Below are positions 41,274 to 49,234 of a DNA stretch of 64,000 bases, piece after piece (position 1 is the stretch's first letter; each line of letters begins with the position of its first letter). The notes under the pieces are model-generated. The model was not told the origin of the DNA, searched no databases, and saw nothing but the letters and a program-made list of their open reading frames with translations. Both the position numbers and the translations under genes were made by a program. This DNA is from PALSA-505 sp963702235 (lineage in GTDB: Bacteria; Actinomycetota; Actinomycetes; Streptosporangiales; Streptosporangiaceae), in assembly GCA_963702235.1 (NCBI GenBank), contig CAVPBZ010000013.1, positions 1 through 64,000 of the forward strand, written 5' to 3'.

Positions 41274-42928
41274 GCTGAGCTGTCCCAGGCCGTGCTGTTC
41301 CAGGACGAGCCGTTCCAGGCCGAGCCGTTCCAGGCCCGGCCGTTCCAGGCCCTGCCGACCCAGGCCAAGCCGTTCCAGGCCGCGCCGTTCCAGGCCAGGC
41401 TCTTCCAGGCCCTGCCGACCCAGGCCAAGCCGTTCCAGTCTCCGCCGTTCCACAGCAAGCCATTCCACGACGAGCTACGCTGCGGCCGCCTTTTCACCAG
41501 GAGCCCCGACCACAGTTTCGTGTTCCAGGTGTTGACGGGCCGGACGGGCGACAGGGAAACCGTGGCGCCCGGCGAGACCGGGCTCAGGCCGGCGGCCGAC
41601 TGGCTGAAGTCCATCGGGCCCGCGGTGGCCGCGGCGTACGCGTTCAGCGCCCCGTGGCCATCGGTGAAGGGGTTGCCGACCGGACCGGGACCGGTGGTGC
41701 CGAGCAGGCGGGCCTTGACCTGGTTGGGAGACAGGCCCGGGTTGTCGGCCAGGACCAGCGCGGCCGCACCGCTGGTGATGGCCGCGCTGAACGAGGTACC
41801 TGAGCCGACGAAGTTCGCCGAGCCGACCCGGGCTGACGGGTAGCCGGCATAGACGGTGGAGCCCGGCGCGGCCAGGCTCACCACCGACCGGCCCGAGGTC
41901 ACCAGGTCGGGCTTGACCCAGCCGTCGATCGAGGTGGGCCCGGCGCTGCTGAAGTCGTTCATCTCGTCGTCCGTGACCGACGGGGTGGCCATGTCGTCCA
42001 GGGCGCCGGCCGTGATCACCAGCGGGTCGTCGCCGGGGGAAAGGATCGTGCCGTTGAACGGCCCGGCGTTGCCGGCCGAGGCCACCACCGCGATCCCCGA
42101 GTTCCACACCGCCTCGACCGCCTGGTCCAGCGGATTGAGAACCGTGGACTGGCTAGGCTGGAACCCCAGGGACATGTTGAGGACCTTGATGCCGTAGCTG
42201 CGCTGGTGATCGACCGCCCACTGCAGACCCGAGATCAGGGTCCCCAGATGGGTCGTGCCATCCGCCCCTGCCACCTTGATCGACACCAGGTTGGCGCCGG
42301 GCGCCTCACCGGAATACTGCCCCGCCGAGGAGGCCCCGTTGCCGGCGATCAGGCCGGCCACGAAGGTGCCATGCCCGTACGCGTCGTGATACGGGTTGTT
42401 CCCGTTCGTCAGGTCTACGCCACCGACCAGCCGCCCGGCGAAGTCGGGCAGGTTGTCGATGCCCGTGTCCAGCACGGCCACGGTGACGCCCTGGCCGGTA
42501 TCCCCGGCTGCGGCCAGCCGGGTAGCCCCGGTCTCGTGCAGAAATGCATCCGAAGGCGCGTGCGGCCCGGTTGACGTCGTAGAGCCCAGGCTCACCGGAA
42601 GATCAAGGCTGATGCTGATCCCCGGCAACGCGGCCAGCACCGGCGCCAGCAGCGTGGGGATCACCGCGTTGACCGCGTTGATAAGACGGAATTGCGCGAG
42701 AACGGTGCCGCCCACCTGCAACACGGCGGTGACCGGCGCCAGCAGCCCCGTCGAGGTGACGATGACGGTCTCGGTCAGGCTCGCCGACGCGGGCGGGGCG
42801 TCAGCGACTGAGGTGCCAGTTAATGCGGCGACGACAGCTACACCCGCGACGGCGACCCGCCGCTTGGTCCACCAGACCAGCCGTGTCCGGTATCCGGCGC
42901 CTGGGCCGGATGAGCTAGCGTGCCGCAT
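41264..42928 (-). CDS. Secreted subtilisin-like (S8) serine protease with W-N-G repeat tail
   Basis: The protein has 554 residues; GGGAG precedes ATG 42928. A signal sequence (VAVAGVAVVAALTGTSVADA) leads to a pro-region and an S8 catalytic domain with Asp154 (VAVLDTGID), His186 (YGHGTFVAGLIAG), Asn in ASAGNAG and Ser379 (GTSFSAAITSGAAAL). After a linker, residues about 487-554 consist of five-residue repeats WNGxA/S. Trp-rich repeat tails occur in other actinobacterial S8 proteases and may bind cell wall or polymer; their role is not established. The stop overlaps the GGDEF-EAL start. Confidence 0.93.
   Translation of the reverse strand: MRHASSSGPGAGYRTRLVWWTKRRVAVAGVAVVAALTGTSVADAPPASASLTETVIVTSTGLLAPVTAVLQVGGTVLAQFRLINAVNAVIPTLLAPVLAALPGISISLDLPVSLGSTTSTGPHAPSDAFLHETGATRLAAAGDTGQGVTVAVLDTGIDNLPDFAGRLVGGVDLTNGNNPYHDAYGHGTFVAGLIAGNGASSAGQYSGEAPGANLVSIKVAGADGTTHLGTLISGLQWAVDHQRSYGIKVLNMSLGFQPSQSTVLNPLDQAVEAVWNSGIAVVASAGNAGPFNGTILSPGDDPLVITAGALDDMATPSVTDDEMNDFSSAGPTSIDGWVKPDLVTSGRSVVSLAAPGSTVYAGYPSARVGSANFVGSGTSFSAAITSGAAALVLADNPGLSPNQVKARLLGTTGPGPVGNPFTDGHGALNAYAAATAGPMDFSQSAAGLSPVSPGATVSLSPVRPVNTWNTKLWSGLLVKRRPQRSSSWNGLLWNGGDWNGLAWVGRAWKSLAWNGAAWNGLAWVGRAWNGRAWNGSAWNGSSWNSTAWDSSAWG
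41269..41470 (-). repeat. 15-bp tandem coding repeat (W-N-G motif) with 60-bp higher-order unit
   Basis: The C-terminal subtilase codons are about 13 degenerate 15-bp units. A block containing GLAWVGRAW is repeated exactly 60 bp apart (around 41341-41380 and 41401-41440 on the plus strand), so four-unit blocks were duplicated. All units keep the frame. Confidence 0.85.
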
Positions 42929-43018
42929 CTGGCAGCTCCCTGGGTGCCTTTGATGCGTCTACCGTACGCCGAGGAACTAGCTTTAGGCGAAATTACCTAA
43001 CATTAGCCAACTTTGAGG

Positions 43019-43044
43019 AACAAAACGACCGGTCCCGGCCGGTC
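43019..43044 (-). terminator. Intrinsic terminator after the sortase operon
   Basis: A GACCGG/CCGGTC hairpin with six-base loop (43027-43044) is followed on the minus strand by GTTTTGTT. It lies about 116 bp past the sortase stop and before the subtilase promoter region, separating the two minus-strand units. Confidence 0.65.
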
Positions 43045-43159
43045 TTACTTCTAAGGAAATTAGTACAAAAATCAAATGCAGGATTTCCTCGAAAAGCGGA
43101 AGATAATGACACGCCGGCCAATCTGATCGTTGCGGGCCTGGCGGTGGCTCGTGGCCGGC

Positions 43160-43903
43160 TCAGGTGATGAGCGTCGCGGCGACGACGACGTTGCTGAGGT
43201 AAGACCCGCGGGCCGGGTCGAAGGTGCCGCCGCAGGTGATGAGCCGCAACTGGGGCGTCGGCACGAGTCCGTAGACGTCCGCCGTCGGGAAGCGTGACTT
43301 GGCGTACGTCTGCACGGACGTGACCCGGAACACGGCGAGCCGCCCGTCGGCCTGCCGGACGTACACCCGGTCACCCCGGCGCAGCAGGTGGAGCCGGAAG
43401 AAGATACCCGGTCCGAGACGGGAGTCAACATGGCCGCCGATGACGGCGGAGCCGGTCGCGCCGGGCGGCGGACTGCCGCTGTACCAGGCGGCCAGCGTCG
43501 TGGTCGACGGCACCTGCATCGCTCCGGAGGCGGTCAGCCCGAGCCGGATCAGACGGGTCCGGATCCCGATGGCCGGGATGGTGAGGAACACCGGACGAGG
43601 CACGCGCGGTGCGGCCGTCTCCGGCGGCGCCGCCACCCATGAACCCCGCGGCGCGGGCGTCACCGGGGCGGCCCGCGCCGCATCGACCAGGTACGTGCGG
43701 TGGCTGGCCGATAGCAGGCCGGCCACCGCAGATGCGGTCATCACCAGGCCCATCGCCAGCACCCCGGCGGCGAGCCTGCGCTGCAGCCTGCGTCCCGGGA
43801 TCCGCACGCGCAGGGCCAGGCCCGGGATCCGGATCCGCACCGGTGCCCGGACCTCGCCGACGCGAGCGGGCTCGTGGTGCAGTTCGAGGCCGGCCTGGGT
43901 CAC
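43160..43903 (-). CDS. Class F sortase
   Basis: GTG 43903 lies one base after the DUF4397 stop (TGACGTG), so it is preferred over the long frame inside that gene. The 247-residue protein has an N-terminal membrane helix (LAAGVLAMGLVMTASAVAGL) and a sortase domain with catalytic His in GSAVIGGHVDS, Cys in RLITCGGTFD and Arg in ARGSYLSN. Class F sortases of actinobacteria attach or process surface proteins; their substrates are largely unknown. The DUF4397 protein and the anchored protein upstream are probable operon partners. The LPTTG chaplin of this window is usually a class E target. Confidence 0.92.
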   Translation of the reverse strand: MTQAGLELHHEPARVGEVRAPVRIRIPGLALRVRIPGRRLQRRLAAGVLAMGLVMTASAVAGLLSASHRTYLVDAARAAPVTPAPRGSWVAAPPETAAPRVPRPVFLTIPAIGIRTRLIRLGLTASGAMQVPSTTTLAAWYSGSPPPGATGSAVIGGHVDSRLGPGIFFRLHLLRRGDRVYVRQADGRLAVFRVTSVQTYAKSRFPTADVYGLVPTPQLRLITCGGTFDPARGSYLSNVVVAATLIT

Positions 43904-43904
43904 G

Positions 43905-44765
43905 TCAGGCCACCGGGCGGGTGCGCCGCAGCCAGAGCGCTCCGCCGCCCGCGAGCAGGCCTCCGCAGGCCATCGCGGCCAGCCACGGCAGCGACGAGCC
44001 CGGGCGCGGCGCCGTCCCGCCGAAACCGAGCATGGCCCCGCCAGCGGGCTGCATCCTGCTGCCGGCCTCATCCGTCAGGCAGTCAAGCTGCAGCAGGCCC
44101 GCTCCGTCGAGAATCACCAGTGTGTAGGTGGTACCGGCGGTCCAGGTCTCTCGGTCGGCCGCGTTCATGGTCGTGCCGGTGACCCGCACGTTCCAGGTGC
44201 CGGGGGTGACGGTGGCGAACGACGTCGCGCTGCCGAACGCGAGGCCGCGCACGAGCACGTGACGGCCAGCGGTGAGCGTCACCCGGCTCTGCCGCACCGA
44301 GGCCTGGATGACGCGCACGAGCGCTTTGCCCTTCGGCGTGGCCCGCGCGTCAGTGAGGAGCTCGAGCCGCGGAGCCGATGAGGGGCCCGTGCTCGCGATC
44401 GTGTACGCGCGGCCGCCCGCCACCGAAATCGTGGTCGACAGCACGGGCAGCGAGCTGGCGGCCTCGCCCGCCTTTCGCATGGCGACGGTGTAATCCCCGG
44501 CCGGGACGGCTTGGTAGCCCGAGACCATGCCGTAGCCGGCGTTCCTGAGCACCAGCCGGGCGTGCGTGTTGCCGACCGGGTACAGGTAGATGTCAAACAC
44601 CGGGGCGCCCGGCGACAGGTTCGCCAGCCGCAGCCACCCGGTCGGCGGGGCCGCCGTCGCGGCCGAGGCCACGGCACCGGGAGCAAGGGCGCTGAGCACG
44701 CCCAGCGTCATGGCGAACGCAGCGAGCATGCGCGTGATCAGGCGGACCCGGGCCCGGTAGGTCAT
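43905..44765 (-). CDS. DUF4397-domain secreted, membrane-anchored protein
   Basis: ATG 44765 has GAGGAACG directly upstream (286 residues). A signal peptide (MLAAFAMTLGVLSALAPGAV) is followed by two DUF4397-type beta modules: WLRLANLSPGAPVFDIYLYP and ALVRVIQASVRQSRVTLTAG. A C-terminal helix (LPWLAAMACGGLLAGGGALW) with Arg residues forms the anchor. No LPXTG is present before it. DUF4397 domains are extracellular beta-sandwiches often found beside class F sortases. A structural or adhesive surface role is likely but not proven. Confidence 0.88.
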   Translation of the reverse strand: MTYRARVRLITRMLAAFAMTLGVLSALAPGAVASAATAAPPTGWLRLANLSPGAPVFDIYLYPVGNTHARLVLRNAGYGMVSGYQAVPAGDYTVAMRKAGEAASSLPVLSTTISVAGGRAYTIASTGPSSAPRLELLTDARATPKGKALVRVIQASVRQSRVTLTAGRHVLVRGLAFGSATSFATVTPGTWNVRVTGTTMNAADRETWTAGTTYTLVILDGAGLLQLDCLTDEAGSRMQPAGGAMLGFGGTAPRPGSSLPWLAAMACGGLLAGGGALWLRRTRPVA

Positions 44766-44802
44766 CGTTCCTCGTTTCCCGGCCGCGGGGCCGGCCAGCG
44801 CG

Positions 44803-45777
44803 TCATGGGGATGAGATCTTGACCAGCGGCTGGCTCGCGTTGAGCAGCCCGAGCGGGCCGGGCGCGGCGAACCAGATACGCAGCGCGCTCTGCCCTGTCG
44901 CCGGCCGCACGGGCTGGATGCCCGCCGGACGGTACGAGGGCTGCTGCGCGAGCAGCAGTGCTCGCAGCGAGCCAAGCAGCGCGATGCCGGCGGTCACCCC
45001 ATGCGTGCCGCCGTAAAAGACGGCCGAGCGCAGCGGAACCCCGGGGCTGGCGCCCGGCGAGGCGTCGCCGAACGAGACGAGGTGCACCGGGTGCAGCACG
45101 GCCATGATGCCGATCGTGGCGATGAGCCGCGTATCGACGTGTCCCTGAGATAGCTGCTGCCGGGCTGACCGGTCAGCCTGGACAGCCGGGTTGAGCAGGA
45201 GCTCGGTGCCGACGGACTTCCTGGCCAGCACGTCGGCGCGCAGCAGGCTCAGGTAGGAGGCGGCCCCGTCCGGGGCGACAGCGCGGATCTCGGTCCGGGC
45301 GCTGCCCGCGCCGAACCTCGCCATGACGATCGGGGCATGCGAGGCCAGCCCGCGACCGAGTTCGCTCCTGACCGCTGCGGTCACGACGATCAGGCTGGAA
45401 TTCAGCGGCCAGGGCGCACCCGGGCGCAGCAGGACCAGGTTGCCCGGGGGGAACCCGTGCTGCCGGAGGACCGAGCACATCGCCGGATCACATGAGACCA
45501 GCACGCTGCGACTGACCTGGGCGGCTACCCAGTCCGCCGCCTGGCCGGCCGCGGCGGGCGCAGGGCGCGGCGGGCCGGCTCCGCGGCGCGGCGCCGCGCC
45601 CCCCGGGGACTGCTGAGCCAGCAGCACTCCGGATCCTGCGGCCAGCGCCAGCACCACGAGCAGCACGGCCCAGCGGGTCCCGCGCCAGCGTCGCCGCTTC
45701 AGCCACAGCCGGATCGTCGTGGCCAGCACCCGAAGCCAGGGAGGCTCCCGCTGCGCCTGCGGCGAGGGCAGCAGCAC
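44803..45777 (-). CDS. Single-pass membrane protein of the sortase F operon, function unknown
   Basis: The 324-residue protein starts at GTG 45777 (start uncertain, weak ribosome-binding site). A cytoplasmic basic segment precedes one helix (WAVLLVVLALAAGSGVLLAQ). The extracellular part has a Cys pair (SCDPAMCSVL), a predicted alpha-beta fold (NLVLLRPGAPWPLNSSLIVV) and VDTRLIATIGIMAVLHPVHL. I do not recognise the family. It is 37 bp upstream of DUF4397 and sortase F in the same direction, so an envelope function with them is inferred. Confidence 0.75.
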   Translation of the reverse strand: MLLPSPQAQREPPWLRVLATTIRLWLKRRRWRGTRWAVLLVVLALAAGSGVLLAQQSPGGAAPRRGAGPPRPAPAAAGQAADWVAAQVSRSVLVSCDPAMCSVLRQHGFPPGNLVLLRPGAPWPLNSSLIVVTAAVRSELGRGLASHAPIVMARFGAGSARTEIRAVAPDGAASYLSLLRADVLARKSVGTELLLNPAVQADRSARQQLSQGHVDTRLIATIGIMAVLHPVHLVSFGDASPGASPGVPLRSAVFYGGTHGVTAGIALLGSLRALLLAQQPSYRPAGIQPVRPATGQSALRIWFAAPGPLGLLNASQPLVKISSP

Positions 45778-45989
45778 CTCTCGACTCCACGTTTCCCTCA
45801 GGCGGTCCCGCGGTCGCGTCCGCGGGGCCGCTACTAGCGCGCGGCAGGCGGATCGGTACAGCGGGCGGACCGATCAGCCTGACGCACAGTTGTACACGGC
45901 ATCAGCCGTCACTTCCCCCGCAACACGCAAATTTCATGCTTCTTATTACATTTGCGCACCTGACATGCCCGGCAAGGCCATGGGTGACA

Positions 45990-46748
45990 ATGAATCACGT
46001 GCAGGTCTTGACCGTCGGAGCCACCATCGCCGATCCGCTGGCGCCGTACGCGCAGGCGCACCGGACGCGACCGGGGGGCGGCTGCTGGGTGATGGCCAAC
46101 ATGGTCGGCGGCCTGGACGGATCGGCGGCCATCGGCGGCCGGGTCGCAGCGCTGTCCACCGAGCCTGACGCGGCGCTGTTCAGGCTGATCCGGGCGCTGG
46201 CCGATGTGGTGCTGGTCGGCGCGGAGACGGTGCGACGCGAGCGTTACCGCAGTATCCGGCTGCCGGGCGAGCAGGCCGCGGCCCGGCAGGCGGCCGGACG
46301 GCCCGCGGCGCCCCGGCTGGCCGTGGTGACGCGATCGCTGGACCTCGACTGGTCCGGTGACGCATTCGCCGGCGCGCTGGCCGAGAGCCGGCCGCTGGTG
46401 ATCACGTGCCAGGCCGCCGACGCCCGGCGCGTGCAGCGGGCCCGCGAGGTGGCCGATGTCGTCATCGCCGGCGGCGACCGGGTTGACCCGGACCTGGCGG
46501 TCCGCCGGCTCGCGGAGCTCGGGCACCGGGTGGTGCTGTGCGAGGGCGGCCCCACCCTGCTGGGCGAGCTGGTCGCGGCCGGCCGCCTCGACGAGCTGTG
46601 CCTGACCATCGCCCCGCTGATGGGCGGAGATCCGCTGCCGGTGGCGGTGTCCCCGCCCGGGGCGCCGCTGCGGCATTTCGCCCTGCGACACGTCCTCCGC
46701 GACGGCGACACGCTGTTCCTGCGCTACGAGCGGGGCCGCGATGACTGA
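45990..46748 (+). CDS. RibD C-terminal-domain (pyrimidine/dihydrofolate reductase family) protein
   Basis: ATG 45990 gives 252 residues; GTG 45984 is also possible. The Rossmann-like RibD_C fold is visible: WVMANMVGGLDGSAAIGGRV, VVLVGAETVRRERY, and the C-terminal GGPTLLGELVAAGRLDELCL with LRHVLRDGDTLFLRYER. RibD_C enzymes reduce the ribose of pyrimidine intermediates in riboflavin synthesis with NADPH, but stand-alone paralogues act on other substrates. It overlaps the flavin-reductase-like gene by eight bases. Confidence 0.88.
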   Translation: MNHVQVLTVGATIADPLAPYAQAHRTRPGGGCWVMANMVGGLDGSAAIGGRVAALSTEPDAALFRLIRALADVVLVGAETVRRERYRSIRLPGEQAAARQAAGRPAAPRLAVVTRSLDLDWSGDAFAGALAESRPLVITCQAADARRVQRAREVADVVIAGGDRVDPDLAVRRLAELGHRVVLCEGGPTLLGELVAAGRLDELCLTIAPLMGGDPLPVAVSPPGAPLRHFALRHVLRDGDTLFLRYERGRDD

Positions 46749-47268
46749 CGACGGCTTCGGCGCCATCGCTTCGTCGCTGGACGCCCCGCTGATCGTCGTC
46801 ACGGCGGCGGAGGGCCGGGAGCAGGCCGGCTGCCTGGTGGGCTTCCATAGCCAGTCGAGCATCGAGCCGATGCGCTACTGCGTCTGGCTGTCCAAGGCCA
46901 ACTACACCTACCGGGTGGCGCTGCGCTCCACTCACCTGGCCATACATTTCCTCACCGCAGCCGACCTCCCGCTCGCCGAGCGGTTCGGGACCCTGACCGG
47001 TGACAGCACGGATAAGTTCGCCGGCCTGCGGGCCGGGCCCGGGCCCGGCGGCGTGCCGGTGCTGGCGGACTGCCCGCACTGGCTGGTGGGCCGGCGCACC
47101 ACGCTGGTCGACGAGGGAGGCGACCACGTGTGCATGATGACCGAGCCGGTGGCCGTGCACACCGGCGGGCCGTTCCGCCCGCTCCGGCTCTCGCAGGCCG
47201 CCCATCTCCAGCCGGGACACGGGGCCCGGGAACGCCCGGGCCCGCCGACCGAGCGCGCCGCGCAGTAG
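46741..47268 (+). CDS. Flavin-reductase-like FMN-binding protein
   Basis: The protein has 175 residues with the split-barrel flavin-reductase pattern: DAPLIVVTAAEGREQAGCLV, then HSQSSIEPMRYCVWLSKANY and STHLAIHFLTAADLPLAERF. Such proteins bind FMN or F420-like cofactors and supply reduced flavin or act as oxidoreductases. Overlap with the RibD_C gene suggests a joint pathway. The last 25 residues are Arg/Pro-rich and lack homology features. Confidence 0.85.
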   Translation: MTDDGFGAIASSLDAPLIVVTAAEGREQAGCLVGFHSQSSIEPMRYCVWLSKANYTYRVALRSTHLAIHFLTAADLPLAERFGTLTGDSTDKFAGLRAGPGPGGVPVLADCPHWLVGRRTTLVDEGGDHVCMMTEPVAVHTGGPFRPLRLSQAAHLQPGHGARERPGPPTERAAQ

Positions 47269-47284
47269 CGGGGACCCGGGGAAG

Positions 47285-47854
47285 GTGGCCGTGCCCGCGC
47301 CCGGCATGACGTTCCGGCTGCTCGACGGCCCGCAGGCTGCCGCGCACGCCGACGAGCTGCAGGCCCTGCACGCCGAGGTCTACGCCGGCCCGCCGTACCG
47401 GCACGGTGACGATGCCTCCCGGCTCGCCGGCCGGTTCCGGATGCAGCGCCGCCAGCCCGGGTTTGTCCTGGCCGAGGCCCGCCATGGCGGCTACCTGGTC
47501 GGGTACGCGGCCGGGATGCCGCTGCGGCCGTCCACTTCCTGGTGGCGGGACCTGACCACCCCGCTGCCGGACGAGGTCACCGCCGAGTATCCGGGCCGCA
47601 CCTTCGCGCTGACCGACCTGCTGGTGCGTGCCGCATGGCGGCGGCAGGGCGTCGGCCAGGGCCTGCACGACCTGATACTGGCGGGCCGGCCCGAGGAACG
47701 AGCGACGCTGACCGTCCCGCCCGCGGCTAACCCGGCGCAGAACGCGTTCCGGACCTGGGGCTGGCGCAAGGTCGGGCGGACGCGCGACCGGAGTCCGGGC
47801 GCGCCGGTGTCCGACGTGCTCGTGATCGCGCTGGCGGCCAGCCGCGAGCGCTGA
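47285..47854 (+). CDS. GNAT-family N-acetyltransferase
   Basis: The 189-residue protein starts at GTG 47285, 16 bases after the flavin reductase stop, with GGGGAAGG upstream. The acetyl-CoA binding motif is TDLLVRAAWRRQGVGQGLHD. The following strand LTVPPAANPAQNAFRTWGWR and KVG match the family. The substrate is unknown. It is probably the third gene of the RibD_C operon and is convergent with the DinB-like gene. Confidence 0.88.
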   Translation: MAVPAPGMTFRLLDGPQAAAHADELQALHAEVYAGPPYRHGDDASRLAGRFRMQRRQPGFVLAEARHGGYLVGYAAGMPLRPSTSWWRDLTTPLPDEVTAEYPGRTFALTDLLVRAAWRRQGVGQGLHDLILAGRPEERATLTVPPAANPAQNAFRTWGWRKVGRTRDRSPGAPVSDVLVIALAASRER

Positions 47855-47858
47855 GCCG

Positions 47859-48651
47859 TCACAGTCCGGGGAAGGTCCGGCGCAGGGCGGCCAGGTCGAT
47901 GGGCCCCGCCAGGGTTTCCGGCGGCGGCATGTGACCGGGGTCGAGCCGCCCGTACACGAGCCGCAGCAGCGCCTCCGCGGGCATCTGGATCCACGGGATC
48001 CGGCCGCCAGCGGACGAGGTGCCGTCCGGCACGGCCGTCATCGCCACGCTGCCTGCCACCTCGAGCACGAATTCGCTTGGGGTCGGTGCTGGCGATGCCC
48101 ACCGTGAACCGGTCGCTCCCCGGCTTTCCCGCGCGCATCGCGACCTGCGGGATCCGGTCGGTGAGCACATCCACCGACTGCGGCGCGACCCGGGCGGAGG
48201 GATCGAAGCTGACGGCCACGTCCCAGGAGTGCAGCGCGTGCTCGCCCAGGCGCAGCCAGACCATGCCGACGGCGTCGAACTCCATGCCGAAGAACCGCAC
48301 CCGGATCGCCGCCAGCTGCTCGTCGGTGAGCTGGTCAAGGCGGCGTACGTGCTCGGCGTCTATGACCAGGGCCTCGGCGGCCTGCTGGTCGGGATTGCGG
48401 GAGCTCCACACCGCCAGGATGTACGCGAAGCCCTCCGGCCCGAACGGCTCGCGGCCGCCCAGCGTGCCGACCAGGGACTGGTAGGCGATGTCGGCCTGGC
48501 TGCCGATGTGCGACAGCACCTGAGCGATGGACCAGCTGGGGTCGTACGAGGGCAGCCGCAGCTGCTCGGGAGACAGCGTGCTGACCAGGCTGGCGAGCCG
48601 CTGCTGCGAGCCGCGCAGCGCGGCGATCCAGGTCCGGGCGCTGGATTCCAT
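47859..48651 (-). pseudogene. Mycothiol-dependent maleylpyruvate isomerase-like (DinB) protein, frameshifted
   Basis: The start at ATG 48651 opens an MDMPI N-terminal helical bundle (LSPEQLRLPSYDPSWSIAQV, LSHIGSQADI) with metal-binding His residues (LRLGEHALHSWDVAV). At about 48078-48082 the frame changes: the expected C-terminal part (SEFVLEVAGSVAM, later IDLAALRRTFPGL) is in a different frame and ends at 47859. The unshifted frame runs far into the antisense of the GNAT gene, which is not credible coding. The intact protein would have about 264 residues. True inactivation or a one-base sequence error are both possible. Confidence 0.87.
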
Positions 48652-48674
48652 GGGCTCGGCCTTCCTGGGGCGGA

Positions 48675-49121
48675 TCAGTCCCGGAGCTGGCGGAGAATCC
48701 GGGTGAGGCGGGCGCGGTCTGCCTGGCTCAGCCGGCCGAACACCCGCTCGGCCTCGGCGGCTCGCGCGGCGCGGGCCGCGTCCAGAACGCTAGCACCGCG
48801 GTCGGTCACCTCGACCAGGGTGGCCCGCCGGTCGCCCGGGTCGGGCAGGCGCCGGACCAGGCCCCGCGCCTGGAGGCCGTTGACGACCTCGGTGGCCGAA
48901 CGCGGCGCGATGCGCAGCTGGTCCGACAGCTCCGACAGGCGGATACTTCCCTGGCGGCTGAGCACGCGCAGAGCCCGCAGGTGTGACGGGGTGATGTCCC
49001 AGGGGGCGAGGGTCTCCTGGGACAGGTGACGCAGCCGGCGCGCGACCGACCAGAAGGCCTCGGCCAGCGTGTCATCACCGGCTGAGTCGGTCCGGCCTGT
49101 CAGGTCGCGCTCCTCGATCAC
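48675..49121 (-). CDS. MarR-family transcriptional regulator
   Basis: The 148-residue protein has a central winged helix: PSHLRALRVLSRQGSIRLSE, then LSDQLRIAPRSATEVVNGLQ, and the wing ARGLVRRLPDPGDRRATLVE. MarR proteins act as dimers, repressing efflux or stress genes until a phenolic or similar ligand binds. It is divergent from the ABC exporter at 49235, and the 113 bp between them contains AT-rich sequence, so the exporter is the likely target. Confidence 0.93.
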   Translation of the reverse strand: MIEERDLTGRTDSAGDDTLAEAFWSVARRLRHLSQETLAPWDITPSHLRALRVLSRQGSIRLSELSDQLRIAPRSATEVVNGLQARGLVRRLPDPGDRRATLVEVTDRGASVLDAARAARAAEAERVFGRLSQADRARLTRILRQLRD

Positions 49122-49234
49122 CGGAATAGATTACCAGCATCTGTTGCTGCAACCTCACATTGAGGTAACCTCACTAACGGCTTTCCCCTGCGGCCCGGGC
49201 GTCGGAGCACGGGCCCGGCAGAATCGAGACCTTC

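Noticed and set aside
41269..41470. Regular short repeats that could look like a CRISPR array
   Set aside because: The units are 15 bp, contiguous without spacers, and encode the Trp-rich tail of the subtilase in frame. No cas genes are present.
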